From assembly GCA_050011895.1 (NCBI GenBank), contig JBEKIF010000033.1, positions 1 through 64,000 on the forward strand: 64,000 nucleotides of DNA, in the 5' to 3' direction. The position numbers and the translations under genes are program-made. The notes under the pieces are model-generated. The model ran no database searches, was not told where the DNA came from, and worked only from the letters and a program-made list of their open reading frames with translations. The stretch comes from DATBGO01 sp050011895 (GTDB lineage: Bacteria; Actinomycetota; Actinomycetes; Streptosporangiales; Streptosporangiaceae). Position 1 is the first letter of the stretch, and every line of letters begins with the position of its first letter. Of this stretch, positions 42,649 to 50,781 are shown piece after piece.

Positions 42649-44406
42649 TCACTCCCCCTCTTCGTAGTGAAGGGATGGATCGCGGCTGCTTGCATCGCGA
42701 AGGGATGGATCACGGCTGCTCACGCCGCGAAGGGACAGGTCACCGGCGTCGCGCGCACCGCGAAGGGACTGGTCGCCAGCGTCGTGGGCAGCGCTGAGCG
42801 CCCCGGCCAGCGCGCTGAACTCGGCCTCGAAGCCACCAGCGGCATCGGACCGGGCAAGCCCGCCGACGTCGACGACCGTCGTCCCGTCATCGTCCGGGTA
42901 GGCACGGACGAATATCCTGCGGCGCCTGACGAGGAACGACAGCAGCAGTCCGGCCAGCGCCGTGAACCCGGACACCAGCGCGGGCAGTTGCCCGGGGTCG
43001 TAGGTAATCGCCAGACTGACCCACTGGCGGTAGCCGGTAAACGTGATCGCGCCTGCGCCCCCGGGCAGCTTCATCGACTGGCCGACCGAGAGCGCGTCAG
43101 GCGCGACAGCAAGCCGGTGCAGGCCAGCGGTATCCAGCTGGTACACCGACTGCGGCTGGCCCGTGTTCATGCCCAGGTTTCCCGCGTAAGCGAGCAGGCT
43201 GACGCGCGGATTCAGGGCAGCGGGAAAGGCCGAGTGCAGCGTCCCGCCGACATCGACCATGGTCGGCAGGAACACCCCGGCGAATCCCAGCTGGGTCGGA
43301 TTGGCGTCCGGGACCTTGATCACGCCGTCGGAGGTTAGCCCGGCCTGCTCGACCGGGACGAACGGCACGGGCTCGTTCAGCACGACCCGCCCGGTTCCGT
43401 CGGTGACCCGGAACACCGGCGCGTAGCCATGACCGATCAGGTACACCCGGACGCCGTCCACCTGCAGCGGGTGATTGACGCGAATGCTGTCGTTCCGCAC
43501 CGGATCGCCGGGCGCTGCCGTATAGCTCACGGCAGCGTCGAACGCGGACGGCTGCCCCCGCTGCAGACCGGAGGTGACGTAGCTGGCGGTGAAATTATCC
43601 AGCGTCACCGAGAACGGCTGCAGATCGGTCGGCGACACCAGGCGGCCGGGCCGGAACTGGTCCAGCGCGGTGGGCGTATTAGCGAACGAGCTGCCCACCA
43701 CGAGCAGCCGGTCCGCCTTGTAGCCGAACAGGCCGCCCAGCGCGACCGCACCGAGCAGGGCGAGCAGCGCGATATGGAAGATCAGGTTGCCGACTTCTCT
43801 CAGGTAGCCCTTTTCGGCGGCCACCCAGCCAGCACCGGTACGCAGCCGGAACCGCTTCCCCGACAGCAGCCGCCCGGCCGACTCAAGCGCGCTGGCCGGC
43901 GTCTGCGAAGTCTGGTAGCTGGCCGTGAGCGGCAGCCTGGCCAGGTTGCGCGGCGCCTTCGGCGGCAGTTGGCGCGCCGAGCCCACCAGACGGAACGTGC
44001 GCGGCAGCACGCATCCGGCGAGCGATGCGAACAGCAGCAGGTAGATCGCGGCGAACCAGGGCGCCGCGAACACGCTGAACAGGGACAGTCTGGCCAGCAC
44101 GGGAGCCAGCGCCGGGTGCGCGGCGTAGTACTGTGCCACCGCGGACGGGTCGATGCCCTCCTGCGGCAGCACCGATCCTGGCACGCTCGCGACTGCCAGC
44201 AGGAACAGCAGCACAAGGGCGGTCCGCATGGACGTCAGCTGCCGCCAGGCCCACCGCAGCCAGCCAGCCAGGCCGAGCCGGGTGCCGGTGACGGGCGGCT
44301 GCGGCTGCCCGGGACCGGATGAGGGCGGTTCGGCCGTCCCGGCGGGAGGCTCGGCCACCTGGCGCGGCCGGCGTTTCGGCTCTGGCGATACGCGCAGTCC
44401 GGTCAT
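42649..44406 (-). CDS. resB: Cytochrome c biogenesis protein ResB
   Basis: ResB is the second subunit of the system II cytochrome c synthetase. The product has four membrane helices: two near the N-terminus (ALVLLFLLAVASVPGSVLP and FAAIYLLLFASLAGCVLP), one before a large extracytoplasmic domain (NLIFHIALLALLGAVALGG), and one near the end (ALVSGFTALAGLLLSFLV). This is the standard ResB plan. The ATG at 44406 gives 585 residues; a GTG at 44430 is also open. It is preceded directly by the TlpA gene, with no ccdA between. The C-terminal tail is a 30-33-bp repeat region (SLRDASSRDPSL). Confidence 0.92.
   Translation of the reverse strand: MTGLRVSPEPKRRPRQVAEPPAGTAEPPSSGPGQPQPPVTGTRLGLAGWLRWAWRQLTSMRTALVLLFLLAVASVPGSVLPQEGIDPSAVAQYYAAHPALAPVLARLSLFSVFAAPWFAAIYLLLFASLAGCVLPRTFRLVGSARQLPPKAPRNLARLPLTASYQTSQTPASALESAGRLLSGKRFRLRTGAGWVAAEKGYLREVGNLIFHIALLALLGAVALGGLFGYKADRLLVVGSSFANTPTALDQFRPGRLVSPTDLQPFSVTLDNFTASYVTSGLQRGQPSAFDAAVSYTAAPGDPVRNDSIRVNHPLQVDGVRVYLIGHGYAPVFRVTDGTGRVVLNEPVPFVPVEQAGLTSDGVIKVPDANPTQLGFAGVFLPTMVDVGGTLHSAFPAALNPRVSLLAYAGNLGMNTGQPQSVYQLDTAGLHRLAVAPDALSVGQSMKLPGGAGAITFTGYRQWVSLAITYDPGQLPALVSGFTALAGLLLSFLVRRRRIFVRAYPDDDGTTVVDVGGLARSDAAGGFEAEFSALAGALSAAHDAGDQSLRGARDAGDLSLRGVSSRDPSLRDASSRDPSLHYEEGE
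42665..42790. repeat. 30-33-bp repeat at the resB 3' end
   Basis: A unit beginning gaagggatggatcrcggctg recurs at 42669, 42699, 42729 and 42762. It encodes the Ser/Arg/Asp tail of ResB and runs almost to the stop codon. Confidence 0.85.
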
Positions 44407-44431
44407 CCGGCTGCCACCCGGCCCCGCCACC

Positions 44432-45097
44432 TCATGACCGACCTGCGGCGATCTGCGCGATCAGGGCCTTCAACCCGTCGTAGGTCACCCCGCCGACAAT
44501 ACGCGCGGCGATCCGTCCGGCGCGGTCGATCACCAGCGTGGTCGGTATTCCCTCCGGCGGAACCGTATCGCGGAAGGCGAGCGCGATCTCGTCTCCGGGG
44601 TCGTTGAGGCTCGGGTAGCTGATCCGGTAACCGCGCAGGAACGCCTCCGCGGTCGCCGTGCTGTCCCTGATGTCGATGCCGACGAATCGCACCCCCGCGG
44701 CCTGGAAATAGGTCGCGAGCGCCGAAAGCGCCGGCGCTTCCTGGCGGCACGGCGCGCACCACGAGCCCCAGAAGTTCAGCACTACGACGCTGCCGCGGTA
44801 GCTGGAGAGAGTCAGCTTCCGGCCGGTCAGCGTGGTCCCGGTGACGGCGGGCGCAGCCGGGCGCGCCCCGGCCGCGAACAGCGTCGCGCCCGGGCCGCCC
44901 GCGACGAAGCTCGTTCCGTTGCTGACCGGGGTGGACTGCGCGATCGCGCCGCCCGCACAGGCCGTGATGGTCACCGTCATGGCCACGGCGGCGGCGGCGG
45001 CACCCGCGCCAGCGCGGCGCGGCCCGCGTACCGCGCATGCCTGGATGACGCCCGCTGCTCGGGCAGCGGGACGCCGAGAGCACGCCAACCGGAACAC
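44432..45097 (-). CDS. TlpA/ResA-type thioredoxin lipoprotein
   Basis: This protein is anchored outside the membrane and reduces the haem-binding cysteines of apocytochrome c. The thioredoxin active site is FWGSWCAPCRQE, at about residue 114. The N-terminal signal ends in a lipobox (TITAC) at about residues 41-45. I chose the GTG at 45097, with GGAGA 7 nt upstream, giving 221 residues. The gene is directly upstream of resB and clearly belongs to the cytochrome c assembly operon. Its own reductant is normally CcdA, which is not in this cluster. Confidence 0.9.
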   Translation of the reverse strand: MFRLACSRRPAARAAGVIQACAVRGPRRAGAGAAAAAVAMTVTITACAGGAIAQSTPVSNGTSFVAGGPGATLFAAGARPAAPAVTGTTLTGRKLTLSSYRGSVVVLNFWGSWCAPCRQEAPALSALATYFQAAGVRFVGIDIRDSTATAEAFLRGYRISYPSLNDPGDEIALAFRDTVPPEGIPTTLVIDRAGRIAARIVGGVTYDGLKALIAQIAAGRS

Positions 45098-45189
45098 GCG
45101 GTGATCTCCTACAGGCAGTAGTACCCGCCCCATTGTGCCGGATCCAGCCTCACCAGGTGGACCTGGGGCCGGCGTTGCGCTTCAGCCGG

Positions 45190-45849
45190 TCAGGCGCCGG
45201 CCACCTGCCGCCGGCCGCGCCCCGACGGCTCGACGTAGCTCACCCCCGCGAGCTGGCCCGCCCGGTAGCTGAAACTCGTGATGCTGCCAAGCGCGCACTG
45301 GCGGCGGCGCGGGTCGTGCCAAAGCGGCCGGCCCTCCGCCGCCCGGCGGGTGATCCAGATCGGCAGCTGGTGGCTCACGCAGACCGCCTCGTGCCCATGT
45401 GCCTGGCGCGCCGCATCGGACACCGCGGCGAGCATCCTGGCCAGCACATCCCGGTACGGCTCGCCCCAGGAAGGCCGGAACGGGTTGCGGAGGTAGTACC
45501 AGTGCTGGGGCTGGAGCAGCGAGCCATCACCTACCCCGAAGTTCTTCCCCTCGAAGTGGTTCCATGGCTCGATCAGCCGGTCATCGACGGTGGGCGCCAG
45601 GCCAAGCTGCGTGGCCAGCGGTTCGGCGGTCTCCAGGGCCCGCTCGAGCGGTGATGACCGGAGCACGGTCACATCCCGGGAGGCCAGGAGGTCAGCGGCG
45701 GCCTTGGCCATCACCCGTCCATCCTCGGACAGGCCGTAGCCGGGGATGCGCCCGTACAGGATGCCGTGCGGGTTTTCCACCTCGCCGTGCCGCACCAGAT
45801 GCACTGTCGTCAGGTCCTCAGGCGGCTGCAGATCACTCATGGCGCGCAT
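45190..45849 (-). CDS. Histidine phosphatase superfamily (phosphoglycerate mutase-like)
   Basis: This 219-residue protein has the branch-1 signature LVRHGEVENPHG, with the phospho-accepting His at about residue 20. RSSPLERALETAEPLA and a later VSHQLPIW with the second catalytic His complete it. It is a phosphatase or mutase of unknown substrate. In mycobacteria a homologue sits in the same hemL-TlpA-ResB region, which supports a conserved but unexplained link to heme or cytochrome assembly. AGGTAAG lies 5 nt before the ATG at 45849; an ATG three codons later is also possible. Confidence 0.9.
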   Translation of the reverse strand: MRAMSDLQPPEDLTTVHLVRHGEVENPHGILYGRIPGYGLSEDGRVMAKAAADLLASRDVTVLRSSPLERALETAEPLATQLGLAPTVDDRLIEPWNHFEGKNFGVGDGSLLQPQHWYYLRNPFRPSWGEPYRDVLARMLAAVSDAARQAHGHEAVCVSHQLPIWITRRAAEGRPLWHDPRRRQCALGSITSFSYRAGQLAGVSYVEPSGRGRRQVAGA

Positions 45850-46137
45850 AGCTTACCTGGATGCGCGGCGGCCAGCGGCCGGTGCTTAGCCAGGATGCGC
45901 GGCGGCCAGCCGACAGTGAAATCGGCGATATTCTGGTTGCAGCATGTGGCTGCGCCTAGGGTTCCGTGCCCCGTCCGCCTCCTGAGCCGAAAATCAGGGC
46001 GGGGCGGCCTGGACCGAGCGGCGCCAGGAGCCTGCCACTGCCGGGATGGCCGTGGCAGACGTACACCTGACGGGATAGAAGCCTCGAGGGCTCTGTTAGC
46101 CATGCCCTTACGGGGCCAGGAGGCAGGAGCCGATCTG

Positions 46138-47235
46138 TTGAGCGTTACCGCTATTGCCCTCATCCTTGTCGCGGCTGTCGCCCACGCCAGCTGGAACCTG
46201 TTCAGCAAGCAGGCATCGACGGCCGGCGCCGGGGGGTTCGTCTGGCTGCTGGCCGTATCGGCCACCGTCGGGTACGGGCCGCTCGCGGCCGCCGTCCTCA
46301 TCGTCCAGCGGCCTCATCTGACCGCGCTGAACTGGGCGTTCATGGCCGGAACCGGAGTCCTGCAAGCCGCTTATTTCCTCCTCCTGCTCAACGGGTACCG
46401 GCTGGGCGACCTGTCCCTGGTGTATCCGATCGGCCGCGGTACCGGCGCGCTGCTGGCCGCGCTGGCGGGCATCATCCTGCTCGGCGAGCGTCCAGGCCCG
46501 GCCGGCCTCGCCGGGATACTGCTCATCGTCGCGGGGGTGATCATCCTCGGCCTTCCCGCTCAGGCCCGCCGCACTCCGGCGCTTCAGCTGCTCCCGCCGG
46601 TGCCAGCCGCAAGGGCAGCGCCCGTGACCGCAGCCGGTCCGGACAGCGCCGCGCCCCGGCAAGCGCCGTCCGCGGCCAGTCCGGACGGTGCCCGGCCCGC
46701 GCAACCGGCGCCCGCGGCCCGGCTGGCCGCCCCGGCACCGCCCTCGGCCGGGCCAGCCGGGCCAGCCGGAGGGGCTCCACGACGAAATGTGCGCGCTGCG
46801 CCGTCGGGGCGGGCCGCCAAGGCGATGATGTTCGCCGGGCTCACCGGGATGTTCATCGCCTCTTACACGCTGTGGGACAAGCATGCGGTCACGACGCTGC
46901 ACACCCCGCCGCTGCTACAGGCCTATGCGGCCTTCCCGATCATGGCGGTGGCCTTCGCGCCGCTCGCGCTGCGGGACTGGCCGCGGACCGCCGGGGTGTG
47001 GCGCTCATACCGGTCCCAGGTGCTCGGCGCGGCTGCCCTGGCGCCGCTGGCCTACATCCTGGTGCTGATCGCGCTGAGATTCACGGCGGTCAGCGCCGTG
47101 GCGCCGGCTCGGGAGGTCAGCGTCCTGTTCGGCGTGCTGCTCGGCGGCCGGCTGCTCGGCGAGGGCAGCCTGGCCCGCCGCCTCGGCGGCGCGGCGGCCA
47201 TCGTGGCCGGAATTGTCGCTGTCGCCATTGGCTAG
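46138..47235 (+). CDS. EamA-family (DMT) transporter
   Basis: This membrane protein of about 365 residues has ten predicted helices in two EamA halves. The first has LVYPIGRGTGALLAALAG and the second VAPAREVSVLFGVLLGG, both typical of drug/metabolite transporters. The halves are joined by an 80-residue Pro/Ala-rich linker (about 145-221), longer than normal. AGGAG lies 8 nt before the TTG at 46138; an ATG at 46102 is an alternative. The exported substrate is unknown. It sits between the phosphatase and hemL, convergent with hemL. The 288-bp region before it has an 18-bp direct repeat (45859 and 45893) but no gene. Confidence 0.85.
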   Translation: MSVTAIALILVAAVAHASWNLFSKQASTAGAGGFVWLLAVSATVGYGPLAAAVLIVQRPHLTALNWAFMAGTGVLQAAYFLLLLNGYRLGDLSLVYPIGRGTGALLAALAGIILLGERPGPAGLAGILLIVAGVIILGLPAQARRTPALQLLPPVPAARAAPVTAAGPDSAAPRQAPSAASPDGARPAQPAPAARLAAPAPPSAGPAGPAGGAPRRNVRAAPSGRAAKAMMFAGLTGMFIASYTLWDKHAVTTLHTPPLLQAYAAFPIMAVAFAPLALRDWPRTAGVWRSYRSQVLGAAALAPLAYILVLIALRFTAVSAVAPAREVSVLFGVLLGGRLLGEGSLARRLGGAAAIVAGIVAVAIG

Positions 47236-47273
47236 CTCAAGACCACCGGTGAGTCAGCGCACCCGCTGCCAGC

Positions 47274-48572
47274 TCAGCGCAACGCAGCCGCCGCGGCGCG
47301 CGCGGCGACTGGAAGCGCGGCACCGATACAGGCGACTGCCGCGTCGTCGTGGGCCGCGGAAAGAAACCAAGCCTCATAGGGGGACGGCGGCAGGTAAATG
47401 CCCTGATCGAGCATGGCGTGAAAAAACGCGGCATACGCCTCGCCGGACTGGCCCCGGGCCTCACCGAAGTCCCGCACCGGACCGGTCACGCCGAGAAATA
47501 CCGAGAAAAGGCTGCCCGCCTCCTGGAGCCGGAACGGCACCCCCGCCGCGGTCAGCGCGTCCGCGGCCAGCTTCGCGACGGCCGCGGCTGCCTCATCCAC
47601 TCGTGCGTACACCCCGGGCGTACACTCGCGGAGCGTGGCCAGGCCAGCCGCGGTGGCCAGCGGGTTGCCGGACAACGTGCCCGCCTGGTAGACCGGGCCG
47701 ACCGGAGCCAGCCTGTCCATGATCTCTGCGCGGCCGCCGAACGCAGCGGCGGGCAGCCCGCCGCCCATTACCTTGCCGAAGGTCATCAGGTCGCCGGCAA
47801 CGCCCTCGCGCCCGTACCAGCCGGACCGGGTGACCCGGAAACCGGTGAGCACCTCATCCATGATCAGCAGCGCGCCGTACTCGCGGCAGAGCCCGGCGAG
47901 CAGCTCATTGAAACCGGCCGCAGGCGGGACCACGCCCATGTTCGCCGGGCAGGCCTCAGTGATCACGCAGGCGACCTGCTCGCCGTGGGCCGCGAACGCC
48001 TGGCGGACCGCCGCCGCGTCGTTGTAAGGCAGTACCAGCGTGTCAGCCGCGATCGCGCCGGTCACTCCCGGCGAGTCCGGCAGGCCGAAGGTGGCGACCC
48101 CCGACCCGGCGGCAGCAAGCAGCGCATCGACGTGCCCGTGGTAACACCCGGCGAACTTAACCACGAGCCGCCGCCCGGTGAAGCCGCGCGCCAGCCGCAG
48201 CGCCGACATCGTCGCCTCGGTCCCCGAACTGACCAGGCGCACTTTCTGCACCGGAGCGCGCGACGAGAGCTCCTCGGCCAGTTCGACCTCGGCCGCCGTT
48301 ACGGTTCCGAACGAGGTCCCGTTGCCGACCGCCGCGTGAAGGGCGCTGGTCACCGCGGGGTGGGCATGCCCGAGAATCATCGGGCCCCAGGAGCACACCA
48401 GGTCAACGTATTCCCGGCCGTCCACATCGGTGAGGTACGGACCGTGCCCGGACGCCATGAACACGGGCACTCCGCCGACCGCACCGAATGCCCGCACCGG
48501 GGAGTTGACCCCGCCGGGCAGCACGGCGCTGGCGCGAGCGAAAAGCTCGGCAGAGCGCTCCCGGCCGGTCAT
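47274..48572 (-). CDS. hemL: Glutamate-1-semialdehyde 2,1-aminomutase
   Basis: HemL makes 5-aminolevulinate from glutamate-1-semialdehyde, the second step of the C5 tetrapyrrole pathway after HemA. The 432-residue PLP enzyme shows the N-terminal PGGVNSPVRAF, the phosphate site VSSGTEATMSALRLAR, cofactor Asp in LLIMDEVLTGFR, and PLP lysine in MTFGKVMGGGLP at about residue 264. This distinguishes it from acetylornithine aminotransferases. The ATG at 48572 gives standard length. It is separated from hemB by a Prim-Pol gene and a 369-bp gap, so it is probably transcribed apart from the hemACDB set. Confidence 0.96.
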   Translation of the reverse strand: MTGRERSAELFARASAVLPGGVNSPVRAFGAVGGVPVFMASGHGPYLTDVDGREYVDLVCSWGPMILGHAHPAVTSALHAAVGNGTSFGTVTAAEVELAEELSSRAPVQKVRLVSSGTEATMSALRLARGFTGRRLVVKFAGCYHGHVDALLAAAGSGVATFGLPDSPGVTGAIAADTLVLPYNDAAAVRQAFAAHGEQVACVITEACPANMGVVPPAAGFNELLAGLCREYGALLIMDEVLTGFRVTRSGWYGREGVAGDLMTFGKVMGGGLPAAAFGGRAEIMDRLAPVGPVYQAGTLSGNPLATAAGLATLRECTPGVYARVDEAAAAVAKLAADALTAAGVPFRLQEAGSLFSVFLGVTGPVRDFGEARGQSGEAYAAFFHAMLDQGIYLPPSPYEAWFLSAAHDDAAVACIGAALPVAARAAAAALR

Positions 48573-48635
48573 CAGGCGACCCCGCCGCGAGCCTGGGCCG
48601 CCCTCATGAGCCCGCGCCCCAGGCCTGGCCCGCCA

Positions 48636-49301
48636 TCAGGCGACCCCGCCGCAAGCGTCGGCGAGGAATTCCAGCAGCCGCAGCCCGTCGGGCAACGGAG
48701 CATCGGCCGGAGCCCGCAGCCATTGCGCGGCGAGCGGGCCCGCGTAGCGGGACGGCGGGGCGAGCACGTAGCTGTCCCTGCAATGCCAGCGCAGCCCGGT
48801 CACCTGCGCGACCGTTTCAGGCTCGCAATCCAGATGGCAAGACCACCATTCGATCTCATCTTGCGGCGCGCCGCGGGTCGCGACGAAGAACAGCGCCCTG
48901 TTCCCTGCGCTAAGCGCGACCGGGCCAGGCTGCACGCCGGACTGCTGCATCCGGGCCAGCGCCGTCTGCCCCACCTCGGCCGGAACATCAAGGACATCAA
49001 AGGTCCGGCCGGTCACCAGGATGACATTCGCCTCCGGCCGGACCGCCCATCGGCGCGCGACAAGCGACGGGTCGGCGCTCGCCTGCAGTTGCCAGGCCGG
49101 CGACATCGGATGCGCGCCAGGAGCCGGGCAGCCGATGCGGTCACACGAGCAGGACCGGCTTGTCTCGCCCGCGCGGTGCGGCCGGCCCGGCGGATAGGCG
49201 CCAGCGCACACTGGCCACCCCATCGCCGCGTAGCCGACGGCAGCAACTGCCATCCGCTCCACGGCCCTGCGGCGCCTTGCCCGCAGCACCGCCTCGACCA
49301 T
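48636..49301 (-). CDS. Bifunctional DNA primase/polymerase-like (Prim-Pol) domain protein
   Basis: This 221-residue protein resembles the N-terminal half of archaeo-eukaryotic-type primase-polymerases (AEP, prim-pol). It has AAVGYAAMGWPVCAGAYPP, then CSCDRIGCPAPGAHP, a cysteine-rich group, and later VTGRTFDVLDVPAEVG, a catalytic-type D-x-D stretch. The protein stops at the end of this domain and has no helicase. GGGAG lies 8 nt before the ATG at 49301. Similar stand-alone proteins occur near heme genes in related actinomycetes. The function, DNA or regulatory, is not known. The catalytic residues are only partly recognisable, so activity is uncertain. Confidence 0.78.
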   Translation of the reverse strand: MVEAVLRARRRRAVERMAVAAVGYAAMGWPVCAGAYPPGRPHRAGETSRSCSCDRIGCPAPGAHPMSPAWQLQASADPSLVARRWAVRPEANVILVTGRTFDVLDVPAEVGQTALARMQQSGVQPGPVALSAGNRALFFVATRGAPQDEIEWWSCHLDCEPETVAQVTGLRWHCRDSYVLAPPSRYAGPLAAQWLRAPADAPLPDGLRLLEFLADACGGVA

Positions 49302-49670
49302 CGGCCCCACTCCCTGCCAGCTGCTCTAGCTCCTGATAATGCCCTGGCCCATTGTCGGCCCGGCCCGGGACCCCCTGCCTGGCACCGAGGCGTTGCCCGG
49401 CAGTGGCGGCATAGTGACCGCCACCCGGTAAGCCAATCCCCGCGCCCGGACGTCGGGGCCAGCTGCCGGCGCCACATCCGCCGCTTCGCGCCTTGCCGCC
49501 GGGCGTTCGGGCCCACCCGCTGAACCCGTTGCGCAGCTGTGGGTAAGGCAATTAATGGCGTGGATGGCACCTTACTGCGGAAACAACCTCGGCGGTGTGC
49601 CATCGGCGCGGCCGGGTTCGAGCGGACATCATTGGCGGGGACGGAGCTCTGCTGCCACCGCAGAGCGAGC
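49302..49670. other. Gap between Prim-Pol gene and hemB
   Basis: No gene could be supported in these 369 bases. The hemB terminator hairpin lies near 49646. The rest is mixed GC-rich sequence without a recognisable RNA. A promoter for the minus-strand Prim-Pol gene should be here but was not identified. Confidence 0.5.
49646..49666 (-). terminator. Hairpin after hemB
   Basis: GCTCTGC at 49646-49652 pairs with GCAGAGC at 49660-49666 around a 7-nt loop, immediately downstream of the hemB stop codon on the minus strand. It may end the rex-hem operon. Confidence 0.5.
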
Positions 49671-50654
49671 TCAGCGCAGCCGGCGGGCAGCCTCAGTAGC
49701 CCAGTAAGTGAGGATGATGCGGGCGCCGGCCCGGCGGATCGCGGTCAGGGTCTCCATGATCACCCGGTCCCGGTCCAGCCAGCCATTGGCGGCCGCGGCT
49801 TCCACCATCGCGTACTCGCCGCTGACCTGGTAGGCGGCGACCGGCAGGTGCACGGTCGCGGCGACCCGGCTGATCACGTCCAGGTAGGCGAGCGCGGGCT
49901 TGACCATGACGATGTCGGCGCCTTCGTCGACATCGAGCAGCACCTCGCGCAACGCCTCGTCCGAGCCCGCCGGATCCTGCTGGTAGGCGGCCCGGTCACC
50001 GAACTGCGGCGCGCACTCGGCGGCATCGCGGAACGGCCCGTAGAACGCGGAGGCGTACTTGGCCGAGTAGGCGCAGATCGCCACCTCGCTGAAGCCGCCC
50101 GCGTCCAACGCCGACCTGATGGCGGCGACCTGGCCGTCCATCATGCCGCTCGGCGCGACCACATGCGCGCCCGCGGCAGCCTGCGCGACCGCGATCGAAG
50201 CGTACCTCTCCAGCGTCGCGTCATTGTCCACTTCACCGGCTGCGGTGAGCAACCCGCAATGGCCGTGATCGGTGTACTCGTCCAGGCACAGATCGGCGAT
50301 GAGCACGGTATCGTGACCCACCTCAGCCACCAGGTCACGCAGGGCCAGCTGGACGACGCCAGCAGGGTCGTCGGCGGCACTACCGCGGCCGTCCTTGGCC
50401 GCTGGGATGCCGAAGAGAATCAGCCCGCCCACCCCGGCGTCGACCGCCTCGGCAGCGGCCTTACGAAGGCTGTCCCTGGTGTGCTGCTTAACGCCGGGCA
50501 TTGAGGTGACCGGCTGCGGCTCGCTGATCCCCTCCTTTACGAACAACGGCAGCACCAGGTCGGCCGGCTGCACGCTGGCTTGGGCCACCAGGCGGCGCAG
50601 CGCCGGGCTCCGGCGGAGCCTGCGGGGACGGGCGACCGGGAATCCAGCGGCCAT
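49671..50654 (-). CDS. hemB: Delta-aminolevulinic acid dehydratase (porphobilinogen synthase)
   Basis: HemB condenses two 5-aminolevulinates to porphobilinogen. The 327-residue protein has both Schiff-base lysines: AYSAKYASAFYGPFRDAA at about 197 and MVKPALAYLD at about 250. It also has the metal-site segment DLCLDEYTDHGHCGLL. AAGGAG lies 6 nt before the ATG at 50654, so the long open frame upstream is not part of the gene. It follows cobA-hemD by 127 bp and is the last gene of the rex-hem block. Confidence 0.96.
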   Translation of the reverse strand: MAAGFPVARPRRLRRSPALRRLVAQASVQPADLVLPLFVKEGISEPQPVTSMPGVKQHTRDSLRKAAAEAVDAGVGGLILFGIPAAKDGRGSAADDPAGVVQLALRDLVAEVGHDTVLIADLCLDEYTDHGHCGLLTAAGEVDNDATLERYASIAVAQAAAGAHVVAPSGMMDGQVAAIRSALDAGGFSEVAICAYSAKYASAFYGPFRDAAECAPQFGDRAAYQQDPAGSDEALREVLLDVDEGADIVMVKPALAYLDVISRVAATVHLPVAAYQVSGEYAMVEAAAANGWLDRDRVIMETLTAIRRAGARIILTYWATEAARRLR

Positions 50655-50781
50655 CAGACGCTCCTTAGCTGCTCGGGGCTGACTGCGCCGGTCGGGGCTG
50701 ACTGCGCCGGCCGGCGCCAACTGTGCCGTTTTGACCTCCGAAAAGTCGCATCGCTGAGGACCGGTGCTGCCTGACGGCGGG

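Noticed and set aside
47349..49523. Long plus-strand reading frame of 724 codons opposite hemL and the Prim-Pol gene
   Set aside because: It is antisense to two recognised genes and shows no domain or conserved motif.
49600..49630. A second tRNA suggested by GGGTTCGAGCGG
   Set aside because: Only a T-loop-like stretch is present; no acceptor, D or anticodon arms fold around it.
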